From the NCBI GenBank assembly GCA_900540805.1, contig UQHL01000006.1:62001-126000 (forward strand): a stretch of 64,000 bases of DNA, in the 5' to 3' direction. A program made the translations under genes and the position numbers. This DNA is from an uncultured Eubacteriales bacterium. Its GTDB lineage: Bacteria; Bacillota; Clostridia; Christensenellales; Borkfalkiaceae. Under the pieces are notes generated by a model, which was given only the letters and a program-made list of their open reading frames with translations, was not told the origin of the DNA and searched no databases. Each line of letters opens with the position of its first letter. Position 1 is the first letter of the stretch. Positions 17,303 to 25,386 of this stretch are shown here, one piece after another.

Positions 17303-17586
17303 AGGCGGAGGGATGTAAAATTCTTCATAAAAATTACCGCACGCCGTTCGGAGAGGCCGATTTGATCGTAGAGGATAAGGACGAGGTGGCGTTTGTGGAG
17401 GTCAAAACGCGCACTTCGGACGCTTATGGCAGGCCTTCGGAGGCGGTGGTGAGCGCGAAACAGCGCCGCTATCGGCGCATCGCGCAGTTTTATTGGCTGG
17501 AAACGGGCAAGGAGCCCAACGCGCGCTTCGACGTGGTGGAAGTATGGGCGGACGGAAAGGTGGAACATTATAAATACGCCTTCTGA
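17227..17586 (+). CDS. yraN: YraN family putative endonuclease (UPF0102)
   Basis: 119 residues. The start overlaps rnhB by 76 bp but has an excellent AAGGAG site 8 bp upstream and fits the family, which begins shortly before ALGRRGEKLAEEYL. The nuclease-like core is present: GEADLIVEDKDEVAFVEVKTR (E, D, then EVK, about 41-61) and SAKQRRYRRIAQFYW. The fold is of restriction-endonuclease type, and the function in cells is not established. The rnhB-yraN order is common. Confidence 0.9.
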   Translation: MSDSPQDVHKKALGRRGEKLAEEYLKAEGCKILHKNYRTPFGEADLIVEDKDEVAFVEVKTRTSDAYGRPSEAVVSAKQRRYRRIAQFYWLETGKEPNARFDVVEVWADGKVEHYKYAF

Positions 17587-17696
17587 AAAACTTTTTTCGG
17601 AGAGGAAAAGTATGTCCGCCGAAAAGGCTTTCGTAAATCTCAAACAATGATAAAATAAGACAAAAAGTGTGAAAAAAGAATTTCAATCACTATGAT

Positions 17697-17725
17697 TTGA
17701 CAAGATTTTCACAATGTGATATAGT
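17697..17725 (+). promoter_or_regulatory. Sigma-A type promoter for the xpt leader
   Basis: TTGACA (17697-17702), 17 bp, TATAGT (17720-17725). Transcription should start near 17732, giving a leader of about 300 nt before xpt that carries the riboswitch. Confidence 0.75.
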
Positions 17726-17732
17726 TATGATG

Positions 17733-17760
17733 AAGTCAAAATTATTTGACTTTTTTCTTT
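17733..17760 (+). terminator. Terminator-like hairpin at the start of the xpt leader
   Basis: AAGTCAAA (17733-17740), loop ATTA, TTTGACTT (17745-17752), then TTTTCTTTT. It is either the terminator of the upstream rnhB-yraN operon, overlapping the xpt promoter, or an element at +1 of the xpt transcript. Confidence 0.6.
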
Positions 17761-17806
17761 TTTGAAAGTCGGACGGTGCGGACAAGCCGCATTCGGCTAA
17801 TTTCGG

Positions 17807-17852
17807 AAATAAGGAGCGCTCCTTATTTTCTCTGTTTTCTAAACAGAGAAAA
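17807..17852 (+). repeat. Two adjacent perfect inverted repeats in the xpt leader
   Basis: AAATAAGGAGC/GCTCCTTATTT (17807-17828) is a 22-bp perfect palindrome. TTTTCTCTGTTT/AAACAGAGAAAA (17826-17852) has 12-bp arms and loop TCT. They share bases 17826-17828, so they could be alternative structures. They lie 35 bp before the riboswitch. Confidence 0.7.
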
Positions 17853-17886
17853 TTTCTTGAAATGCTTCGGAAAAAATTACATACTG

Positions 17887-17956
17887 CCGATATAGACCTC
17901 CTGAAGCGGCGGAGGCGTTTCTACCGCGATGCCCTGAAAATAATCGCGACTATTGG
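17887..17956 (+). ncRNA. Purine riboswitch aptamer, guanine type
   Basis: P1 CCGATA (17887-17892)/TATTGG (17951-17956); P2 CCTCC/GGAGG; the nearly invariant junction GTTTCTACC (17917-17925); P3 GCGAT/ATCGC; and junction 3/1 GACTAT. The base at 17950, equivalent to position 74 of the B. subtilis xpt aptamer, is C, which pairs with guanine or hypoxanthine rather than adenine. Loops L2 (TGAAGCGGC) and L3 (GCCCTGAAAATA) are longer than and differ from the usual kissing loops. It lies upstream of xpt, its classical target. Confidence 0.85.
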
Positions 17957-17990
17957 ACAAGCCCGTATTTGACAAAAGAAGGGAGAGATC

Positions 17991-18022
17991 GGCGGCGGCG
18001 TTTTATTCGTTTGCCGTCTTTT
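17991..18022 (+). terminator. Terminator of the purine riboswitch expression platform
   Basis: GGCGGC (17991-17996 or the shifted copy at 17994) pairs with GCCGTC (18013-18018), followed by TTTT. Placed between aptamer and xpt ATG, it suggests ligand-dependent premature termination. I could not draw a convincing antiterminator. Confidence 0.55.
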
Positions 18023-18032
18023 CAATGGAAAG

Positions 18033-18605
18033 ATGAAAAAACTCGAAGAAAAAATCGTAAGAGAAGGACAGGTTTTGCCGGGCGGCGTACTAAAGGTGGG
18101 AAGTTTTCTCAACCAGCGTATCGACACGGTGTTTTTGAAGGAGATGGCGGAGGAGACGGCAAGGCTTTTTGAAGGAGCGCCCGTCACCAAGGTGTTGACG
18201 GTGGAGGCTTCGGGAATCGCGTTTGCGACGGCCGTGGCTCTCGAACTGAAGGTGCCCATGGTCTTTGCCAAGAAGCATCCCTCTGCAAACGTCACGGGCG
18301 AGCAGTATTTTGCGCCCGTATATTCGTTTACGCATAAAACCACTTACGACATCGCCGTGAGTAAAGAATACATATCCGAAGGGGACAAGGTTTTGATCAC
18401 CGATGATTTCCTCGCCAACGGAAACGCGCTCAAAGGCCTGATCGATATCGTGAAACAGGCGGGCGCGGAGGTTTCGGGATGCTGCGCGGAGATCGAAAAG
18501 GGCTTTCAGGGGGGCGGCGACGAATTGAGAAAACAAGGTTATCGAGTGGAATCCCTGGCGATCGTGGAAAAGATGGAGGACGGAAAAATTTCTTTCCGAC
18601 GTTAA
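18033..18605 (+). CDS. xpt: Xanthine phosphoribosyltransferase
   Basis: Purine salvage: xanthine plus PRPP gives XMP. The 190-residue product has the order of B. subtilis Xpt: MKKLEEKIVREGQVLPGGVLKVGSFLNQ in the first 28 residues, VEASGIAFATAVAL, VFAKKHPSANVTG, and the PRPP-binding loop VLITDDFLANGNALKGL (about 111-127). Length matches the family. It sits directly below the purine riboswitch. No terminator lies between it and the BMP gene 120 bp downstream, so the transporter may share its control. Confidence 0.95.
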   Translation: MKKLEEKIVREGQVLPGGVLKVGSFLNQRIDTVFLKEMAEETARLFEGAPVTKVLTVEASGIAFATAVALELKVPMVFAKKHPSANVTGEQYFAPVYSFTHKTTYDIAVSKEYISEGDKVLITDDFLANGNALKGLIDIVKQAGAEVSGCCAEIEKGFQGGGDELRKQGYRVESLAIVEKMEDGKISFRR

Positions 18606-18724
18606 AACCGCTTTTGAATATCCGATTTCAGCATTAGACATACTGAATAATAGAAAGAGCAAGTTTAGATTGAAAAGCAAAAAAATTGTCCGCCTGAAAC
18701 ACGGACAGTAAGGAGAAAATCTTT

Positions 18725-19945
18725 ATGAAGAAGAAATTTTTAACTGTTGCACTTTCCGCCATGCTGGCGGTGACCGCCGTCGCAGGTCTTTCTGCCTGTA
18801 GTGAGGAAGGAGACGTAAAGTTTGAAGCCGTGGCGAAAGAAGACATCAAAATCGGTATGATTGCTCTCCACGACGAATCCTCCACTTATGACAAAAACTT
18901 TATCGAAGCGATGTATCGGGCCGTCGAAAATAAGGGGCTTAAGAAAGATCAGCTCAAACTCGTTACGGGAATTCCTGAAACTTCGGAATGCTATGATAAA
19001 GCGAAGAACCTTGTAAACCAGGGCTGCCAGGTTATTTTTGCCGATTCTTTCGGCCATGAAGATTTCATGATCCAGGCTGCGGAAGAATATAAAAACGTTC
19101 GTTTCTGCCATGCTACCGGAACGAAAGCGCACAGCTTGAAATATTCTAATTTCTCCAATGCGTTTGCGGCGATTTACGAAGGCCGTTATCTTGCGGGTAT
19201 CGCGGCGGGCATGAAGCTTAACGAAATCGGCTCTACGGCGGCGGATCACGTGATGGGTTATGTCGGCGCGTTCCCCTATGCGGAAGTCGTTTCCGGTTAT
19301 ACTTCGTTCTACCTCGGCGCTAAATCGGTGTGCCCCGACGTCACGATGAAAGTGCGCTATACCGGTTCGTGGTACGATACCGATAAAGAACACGATACGG
19401 CCGACACGCTGATTAAGAAAGACGGCTGCAAACTTATCTCCCAACACGCCGATTCTTACGGTGCGCCCAATGCGTGCGAAGAAAACAACGTCCCTAACGT
19501 TTCCTATAACGGCAGCACGAAGGCGCAGGGCCCCAACACCTATATCGTTTCCTCGAGAATCAATTGGACACCCTATTTCGAATATATGATCGACTGCGTT
19601 TTGAATGGTGAGAATATCGCGCACGATTGGACGGGTACGATAGCGACGGGTTCCGTCGAAATCATCGACCTTAACGAGGAGGTCGCCGCTGAAGGCACGA
19701 AAGCCGCGCTCGAGGAAGCGAAAGGGAAACTGAAAGCGGGTACGCTCAGCGTATTTAATCTCGACAGCTTTACCGTCGGCGGAAAGAAAGTCGCAGACGA
19801 TCATAAAGCCGACGTGGATACCGACGATAAGTTTACGCCCGATACTGAGGTCATCGAAAACGGTGTGTTTATGGAATCGAAATTCCGTTCGGCGCCTTAT
19901 TTTGATTTGAGAATTGACGGAATTACCGAAATACAGGATAAGTAA
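18725..19945 (+). CDS. BMP family (PnrA-like) nucleoside-binding lipoprotein
   Basis: Extracellular substrate-binding protein of an ABC importer. 406 residues with a lipoprotein signal peptide ending in LSAC (residues 22-25). The fold marks of the BMP family are present: IGMIALHDESSTYDKNF, GCQVIFADSFGHEDFM, GRYLAGIAAGMKL, VMGYVGAFPYAEVVSGY, TSFYLGAKSVCPDV. PnrA-type members bind purine nucleosides, in line with xpt upstream. A small hairpin TGTCCG/CGGACA (18687-18707) lies just before the AAGGAG site. Confidence 0.92.
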   Translation: MKKKFLTVALSAMLAVTAVAGLSACSEEGDVKFEAVAKEDIKIGMIALHDESSTYDKNFIEAMYRAVENKGLKKDQLKLVTGIPETSECYDKAKNLVNQGCQVIFADSFGHEDFMIQAAEEYKNVRFCHATGTKAHSLKYSNFSNAFAAIYEGRYLAGIAAGMKLNEIGSTAADHVMGYVGAFPYAEVVSGYTSFYLGAKSVCPDVTMKVRYTGSWYDTDKEHDTADTLIKKDGCKLISQHADSYGAPNACEENNVPNVSYNGSTKAQGPNTYIVSSRINWTPYFEYMIDCVLNGENIAHDWTGTIATGSVEIIDLNEEVAAEGTKAALEEAKGKLKAGTLSVFNLDSFTVGGKKVADDHKADVDTDDKFTPDTEVIENGVFMESKFRSAPYFDLRIDGITEIQDK

Positions 19946-20046
19946 CCGTTTGTGTAATAATTGAAGGAAAACGTGGCGGAGGCTTTATTGCTCCGCCATT
20001 ATCCTGTTTTTAAGAGTTTATTTTCTATTTCGGAGGTAATAAAGGC

Positions 20047-21591
20047 GTGGAAAAGTCCGTAGCGTTAGAACTGAAAGGCATTTCCAAATATTTCGGAACC
20101 GTCGTAGCCAATAAGGATGTCAGCCTGACGGTTCTTAAGGGGGAGATCCTTGCGATCCTCGGCGAAAACGGGAGCGGGAAAACGACCCTCATGAATATGA
20201 TCGCGGGGATTTACTATCCCGACGAAGGGACTATCGTCATAGACGGGAAAGAAACGGTGATCCGTTCCCCCCACGATGCCTTCCGTTATAAAATAGGGAT
20301 GGTGCATCAGCATTTCAAATTGGTTGACGTGTTTACGGCCGCGCAGAATATTATCCTCGGCGTCGATGACGGGAAAAAATTCAAAATCAAAGAAGTCAAT
20401 GCACGCGTACAGGAAATCGCGGATAAATACGGGTTTATTATCGATCCGAAAAAGAAAATCTACGATATGTCCGTTTCTGAAAAGCAAACGGTGGAAATCA
20501 TCAAGGTTTTATACCGAGGCGCGGATATTCTCATTTTGGACGAACCGACGGCCGTTCTTACGCCGCAGGAAACGGAGAAATTATTTTCCGTCCTTCGGCG
20601 CATGCGCGACGACGGAAAATCCATTTTGATCATTACGCATAAGCTTCACGAGGTTTTGTCCGTTTCCGACCGCGTTACTATTTTGAGAAAGGGCGAATAT
20701 ATAGGCACGGTGGAAACTTCACAGACGAATGAAACGCAGCTTACCGAGATGATGGTCGGGAAAAAGATAAGCCTGAATATAGAACGGACGGAAGCGAAAA
20801 ACGTCTGCGACAGACTTGCCGTTTCGCATTTGAATTGTATCAATCACGACGGCGTAAAAATTTTGGACGATATAACCTTTACGGCGCGTTCGGGAGAAAT
20901 TCTCGGTATCGCGGGTATTGCGGGAAGCGGGCAGAGAGAGCTTCTCGAGGCGATTGCGGGGTTGCAGCGTCTCAATGAGGGAGAAATTATTTATTTTGAC
21001 CCTCAAAATAGAGAAACGGTAAATCTGAGAGATAAAACGCCCCTTCAAATCCGCGAGCTGGGCGTACGCCTTTCCTTTGTCCCCGAAGATCGTTTGGGCA
21101 TGGGGCTGGTGGGCAATATGGATATCATAGACAATATGATGCTCCGAAGCTACGGCAAGGGCAGGTCGATCTTTCTCGATCGTAAAAATCCGAAAAATTT
21201 GGCGGAGGATATCATAAAGAGCCTTGAGGTCGTAACCCCGAACGCACACACCCCTGTTCGGCGCCTTTCGGGAGGAAACGTACAAAAGGTATTGGTGGGG
21301 AGGGAGATTGCCTCCGCTCCGACGGTGCTTATGGCCGCGTATCCCGTAAGAGGCCTCGATATCAATTCTTCTTACACCATTTACAATCTTTTGACAAAGC
21401 AAAAGGAAAACGGGGCGGCGGTTATTTTTGTCGGCGAGGATCTCGACGTTTTGGTTGAACTTTGCGACCGTATCATGGTGATCAGCGGCGGGAAGATTAC
21501 GGGGCTTATAGACGGCAGAACGGCGACGAAAGAAGAATTGGGACGGCTTATGACAAGCGGAACAAGTATGTTGAAGGAGGCGGAAGTATGA
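20047..21591 (+). CDS. Nucleoside ABC transporter ATP-binding protein (two ATPase domains)
   Basis: 514 residues from GTG 20047 (GGAGGTAAT site upstream). Two ABC modules: the first with GENGSGKTTLMNM (about 37-49), signature-region SVSEKQTVEI and DEPTAVLTPQETE; the second with a degenerate Walker A GIAGSGQRELL, signature RLSGGNVQKVLVGRE and a Walker B region VLMAAYPVRGLDINS, in which the usual DEPTRGLD is altered. This uneven pattern is normal for the sugar/nucleoside (RbsA, BmpB/NupO) family. It overlaps the first permease by ATGA. Confidence 0.93.
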   Translation: MEKSVALELKGISKYFGTVVANKDVSLTVLKGEILAILGENGSGKTTLMNMIAGIYYPDEGTIVIDGKETVIRSPHDAFRYKIGMVHQHFKLVDVFTAAQNIILGVDDGKKFKIKEVNARVQEIADKYGFIIDPKKKIYDMSVSEKQTVEIIKVLYRGADILILDEPTAVLTPQETEKLFSVLRRMRDDGKSILIITHKLHEVLSVSDRVTILRKGEYIGTVETSQTNETQLTEMMVGKKISLNIERTEAKNVCDRLAVSHLNCINHDGVKILDDITFTARSGEILGIAGIAGSGQRELLEAIAGLQRLNEGEIIYFDPQNRETVNLRDKTPLQIRELGVRLSFVPEDRLGMGLVGNMDIIDNMMLRSYGKGRSIFLDRKNPKNLAEDIIKSLEVVTPNAHTPVRRLSGGNVQKVLVGREIASAPTVLMAAYPVRGLDINSSYTIYNLLTKQKENGAAVIFVGEDLDVLVELCDRIMVISGGKITGLIDGRTATKEELGRLMTSGTSMLKEAEV

Positions 21592-22814
21592 CAAAGGAAA
21601 AAGAAGTGAAGGAGCCTCTCTTTCATATCACGAAGCGTAAATCCATGAATTGGTGGCAATCGTTGCTTACAAAAGGCGCCTCCATTTTTGCGGCGGTCAT
21701 TGTCGTCGGCATATTGAGCATTGTCTTAATCGGACAAAATCCGTTTCGTATTTTCGGTACGTTTTTTAAGGGGCTTTTTATAGATCCCTGGACGCTTATG
21801 CTGGATACCGCATTGCTTCTCGGGTTTGGCTTGGCGATTTTGCCCGCTTTCAAAATGAAATATTGGAACATGGGAGCGAACGGACAAATTTTGATGAGTT
21901 GTCTTGCGGCTATCTACTGCATGATCGAATTTACGGGAAAAATGCCGGAACCGCTTATTATTTTGCTCATGTTTGTGGCAAGTGTCTTAATGGGGATACT
22001 CTGGGCCGTAATTCCCGCGATTTTTAAGGCATTTTTCAATACAAACGAAACTTTGTTTACCCTGATGATGAATTATATGGCCATCGGATTGGTGAACCAC
22101 TTCAGTTATAAACATACTAACTATAATCAAGTAAATATAGGGATCGTCAATCAGCTGACAAAAGAGGCATGGTTGCCGCAGCTGGGCAATAAATATGTAT
22201 TGCCTATCCTCATCATTGCGGCTCTTACCGTACTGATGTATGTCTATCTGAAATACAGCAAACACGGTTATGAAATTTCCGTGGTCGGAGAAAGCCAAAA
22301 TACGGCGCGTTACGTCGGTATCAATGTCCGCAAAGTGGTAATAAGGACGCTCGGCGTCTGCGGCGTGATCTGCGGAATTATCGGGTTTTTGTATGCGGGC
22401 GCCATCAGCCATACGGTATCCGAAAGTACCGCAACGCTTGGGTTTACGGCGATTTTAATCGCATGGCTGGCAAAATTCAATCCGTTTGTCATGGTCGCTA
22501 CGGCGCTGTTTGTCGTTTGTCTGAAAACGGGTACGGGACAGATCAATATGGACTACTCTCTCGGCAGTACCTATTTTGCCGACATCGTTACGGGTATTCT
22601 TTTCTTCTTTGTAATCGGAAGCGAGTTTTTTACCAATTACAAAATAAAGGCCGGCAGCCGAATTAGGGGGATAATCGACAGGATAAAGAAGCTTTTCCGT
22701 AAAAAGAAGAAAGCTCCCGCGGCGGAAAATATGGCTTCGGCAGGGGATATATCGGAAAAAACGGAAGACGCAGATGTTTCCGAACACACCAATAAGGAGG
22801 AGATAAAGAAATGA
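21588..22814 (+). CDS. Nucleoside ABC transporter permease 1
   Basis: 408 residues from ATG 21588, which overlaps the ATPase stop. The N-terminus is basic and cytosolic, with about nine hydrophobic segments between residues 30 and 345. The family pattern NTNETLFTLMMNYMAIGLVNHF and the repeat VVGESQNTARYVGINVRKVVIRTL are typical of NupP-like BMP transporter permeases. The tail from about 350 is charged (basic KKLFRKKKKAP, then acidic) and cytosolic. It overlaps the next permease by ATGA. Confidence 0.92.
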   Translation: MTKEKEVKEPLFHITKRKSMNWWQSLLTKGASIFAAVIVVGILSIVLIGQNPFRIFGTFFKGLFIDPWTLMLDTALLLGFGLAILPAFKMKYWNMGANGQILMSCLAAIYCMIEFTGKMPEPLIILLMFVASVLMGILWAVIPAIFKAFFNTNETLFTLMMNYMAIGLVNHFSYKHTNYNQVNIGIVNQLTKEAWLPQLGNKYVLPILIIAALTVLMYVYLKYSKHGYEISVVGESQNTARYVGINVRKVVIRTLGVCGVICGIIGFLYAGAISHTVSESTATLGFTAILIAWLAKFNPFVMVATALFVVCLKTGTGQINMDYSLGSTYFADIVTGILFFFVIGSEFFTNYKIKAGSRIRGIIDRIKKLFRKKKKAPAAENMASAGDISEKTEDADVSEHTNKEEIKK

Positions 22815-23770
22815 TTATCGAATTATTGGTCAAGGCTATCCGAACGGGAACGATTTTCCTTTTCGGATGTACGGGCGAGACGATTACCGAAAAATCGGGA
22901 AATCTCAACCTCGGGATTCCGGGTATTATGTGTATCGGCACATTCGGCGGATGCTGGGGGGTGGCTATTTATATGAGCTCTCTCTCCGGCGCTGCGGCAA
23001 ACGGGTTTCTCGTGGTTCTTACGGCAATTATTTTTTCTGCTTTGCTGTCGATGTTTGCCGGATCTATCTATGCGTTTCTCACGGTCACGCTCCGGGCAAA
23101 CCAAAATGTCGCGGGGCTTACCCTTACGACGTTCGGCATAGGATTTATGAAATTTTTCGGCAGCCGTATCAATATGCAGCACCTTCTCGACGCAAAGGGA
23201 TTTTTCACTAACTTATTTCCTTTTGCAGATAAGCTCGGTTGGTTCGGGCAAATCTTTTTCTCTCACGGAATCTTTGTATATCTGTCCATTATTCTTGCGC
23301 TTGCGGCTTCTTATGTCTTATCCAAAACGCGGGTGGGATTACGTCTGCGAGCGGTAGGCGAAAATCCCGGCGCGGCGGATGCCGTCGGAATTAATGTGAC
23401 GAAATATAAATATTTTGCCATTTTGATCGGAAGCGTTATTGCGGGGCTTGGCGGGCTTTATTATGTTATGGATAAATCCGGCGGCACCACGTTTGTGGAA
23501 GCGTCAATCGATTCCTTTGGCTGGCTTGCGGTCGCGCTCGTTATCTTTACCGTTTGGCGTCCCAATCTCGCCATTCTGGGATCTATCGTATTCGGAGGAC
23601 TTAAAGTCGCTTCTACCACATTTGATATTCCTTTGAGTATGATTAAACTGTTTGAGGTAATTCCCTATTTTGTGACCATTATCGTGTTGATTATCACAAG
23701 TATGATAAACGGCAAAGAAACCCAGCCGCCTGCAAGTCTCGGAGTCAATTACTTCCGGGAGGAGCGATAA
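22811..23770 (+). CDS. Nucleoside ABC transporter permease 2
   Basis: 319 residues; ATG overlaps the previous stop. It starts with LLVKAIRTGTIFLFGCTGETITEKSGNLNLGIPG (given here in outline: residues 5-38), the hallmark of NupQ-type permeases. About eight membrane segments follow; the conserved loop GLRLRAVGENPGAADAVGINV is around residues 180-200. It ends the operon before the terminator at 23792. Confidence 0.92.
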   Translation: MIIELLVKAIRTGTIFLFGCTGETITEKSGNLNLGIPGIMCIGTFGGCWGVAIYMSSLSGAAANGFLVVLTAIIFSALLSMFAGSIYAFLTVTLRANQNVAGLTLTTFGIGFMKFFGSRINMQHLLDAKGFFTNLFPFADKLGWFGQIFFSHGIFVYLSIILALAASYVLSKTRVGLRLRAVGENPGAADAVGINVTKYKYFAILIGSVIAGLGGLYYVMDKSGGTTFVEASIDSFGWLAVALVIFTVWRPNLAILGSIVFGGLKVASTTFDIPLSMIKLFEVIPYFVTIIVLIITSMINGKETQPPASLGVNYFREER

Positions 23771-23791
23771 CGGCTTTACGGCAACGAAATA

Positions 23792-23828
23792 AACCTCCCG
23801 TCGGCCAATAGCCGGCGGGAGGTTTTTA
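23792..23828 (+). terminator. Intrinsic terminator of the nucleoside transporter operon
   Basis: AACCTCCCG (23792-23800) pairs with CGGGAGGTT; the inner pairing is CGGC/GCCG around CAATA, and TTTTT follows. The hairpin could also serve the convergent MFS gene from the other side. Confidence 0.85.
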
Positions 23829-23911
23829 CGCAATCAAACGGTTGCGGACGAATTAATCTATCGCTAAAAACAAAAGAGGTAAGATAAAAAATAATCTGTC
23901 TAAAGTATCGG

Positions 23912-25132
23912 TTATTTTTGTGCTTCGGGGTCGATCATTCCCGAGGCTTTTTTTCTTTTCAGCAACAGAAGCGCAGTCAACAATGCGAGAATGGGAAAGA
24001 CAATCGCCATAAGGAGCCCTACCTGCAAGTTGTCGCCGAACATGCCGGAAACGAAGCCTACAAGCGTGGGGCCTGCCGTACAGCCCAGATCTCCCGCGAG
24101 GGCCAGCAGTGCAAACAACGTCGTTCCCCCGTAGGGCAACGCTTTTGCCGCAGAGGAGAAAGTTCCCGGCCAAAGTATCCCTACAAACAGGCCGCATACG
24201 GCGCAGCCTATGAGATTCAAAACAGGCAGGGGCGGCAGAGCGATCAACAGATACGCGCCGATACAGCCGACGGCTCCGATAACGAGGAATTTTTCGAGAG
24301 AGATTTTATTGAGCGACTTTGCGTAAAATATACGACAAATGCCCATCAGTACGGCAAACGCCATAGGGCCCGCCAGATCGCCCAGCGTCTTGGAAACGCC
24401 GAGGCCGTCCTCCGCGAAAGCGGACGCCCACTGCGCTACGGCAACCTCGGTTGCGCCCGCGCAAAACATCAGCACAAACAAAACCCAGAATTTACGGTTT
24501 TTCGCCAAGGAACGGAAAGAGGGGGCCTCTTCGGTCTCCGATTTCGGCAGCGAATAGAGGGGCACGAAGCAAAACAGGACAGCGTTTGCCGCGGGCAGGA
24601 TCGCCCATACGCAGGCAATGGCGCGCCACTGTGAAATTCCTACCAGATTGAACAGCAGGGTAGAGACGAGAATGACAAATACGCTCCCCCAGCAATAAAA
24701 AGAGTGCAGTAACCCCATGGAAGACGCCTTCTTTTTGGTGGGGCAGGCCTCGACGAGCGGAGAGATAACCACCTCGATCAGTCCGCCGCCCATGGCATAG
24801 AGGCAAGCCGACACGATCAGACCCGCGGTGGGGTGGATCAGATTGGGAAGAAAGGAGAGGCTGCATAGTCCCAGCGTACAGAATACGTGCGCGGCAATCA
24901 CGCTTACGCGGTATCCGATTTTATCGACGAGTTTGCTCGCGACGAAATCCGTGAGTATCTGAACGCCGAAGCAGACTGTGGTCAACAGCGTGAGCGTCTG
25001 AAGGGAAGCCCCGAATTCCGATTCGAAAGTGACATAGAGGAGCGGGACATAGTTGACGATGAGCGCCTGTACCATGTATCCCGCATAACAAGCGAAAATG
25101 GTGTGCTTGTAGGTGAGTTTTCTGGATGGCAT
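23912..25132 (-). CDS. Major facilitator superfamily transporter
   Basis: 406 residues from ATG 25132. The frame remains open further upstream, but that part runs across the promoter. Twelve hydrophobic segments are visible. The loop after helix 2 has FVASKLVDKIGYR, a version of the MFS motif A. The protein resembles the FucP/sugar-type MFS subgroup (YVPLLYVTFESEFGASLQTL start), but the substrate cannot be assigned. AAGGAG lies about 17 nt before the ATG, a long spacing. The gene is isolated on the minus strand between two + strand operons. Confidence 0.88.
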   Translation of the reverse strand: MPSRKLTYKHTIFACYAGYMVQALIVNYVPLLYVTFESEFGASLQTLTLLTTVCFGVQILTDFVASKLVDKIGYRVSVIAAHVFCTLGLCSLSFLPNLIHPTAGLIVSACLYAMGGGLIEVVISPLVEACPTKKKASSMGLLHSFYCWGSVFVILVSTLLFNLVGISQWRAIACVWAILPAANAVLFCFVPLYSLPKSETEEAPSFRSLAKNRKFWVLFVLMFCAGATEVAVAQWASAFAEDGLGVSKTLGDLAGPMAFAVLMGICRIFYAKSLNKISLEKFLVIGAVGCIGAYLLIALPPLPVLNLIGCAVCGLFVGILWPGTFSSAAKALPYGGTTLFALLALAGDLGCTAGPTLVGFVSGMFGDNLQVGLLMAIVFPILALLTALLLLKRKKASGMIDPEAQK

Positions 25133-25189
25133 TTTATATCGAGTGGTAACTCCTTTTGGTGTCTGTGAAAAAAGAAAGGTAACAGTATT

Positions 25190-25230
25190 ATTATAGCAGG
25201 AGCGGTGAAAAATGGCAACCTTTTTCACCG
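25190..25230 (-). promoter_or_regulatory. Promoter of the MFS gene with an inverted repeat over the -35 box
   Basis: On the minus strand TTGCCA (25218-25213), 17 bp, TATAAT (25195-25190). A perfect inverted repeat, CGGTGAAAAA (25203-25212)/TTTTTCACCG (25221-25230), encloses the -35 box and looks like an operator. Confidence 0.75.
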
Positions 25231-25280
25231 TATTTTCTTTTTCCGTTTGAGGTCTGTTTGTTTCGGCGTTTCCCCGTCGC

Positions 25281-25352
25281 GGTCGAAAACGCCAACATCT
25301 CGGATAAATCGTCCGAAATCGCGTTTTTTCTCGGTTCGCCAGGTTATATAAT
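25281..25352 (+). promoter_or_regulatory. Candidate activator-dependent promoter of spoIIGA
   Basis: TATAAT at 25347-25352 has no recognisable -35 box at 15-19 bp. Two similar boxes, GGTCGAAAACGC (25281-25292) and GTCCGAAATCGC (25311-25322), lie 30 bp apart (about three helical turns). The first differs by one base from the Spo0A box TGTCGAA. This fits, but does not prove, Spo0A control as known for the Bacillus spoIIG operon. Confidence 0.45.
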
Positions 25353-25386
25353 ATCTCCAAACTTCTCTTGAAAAGGGTGGACGGAT

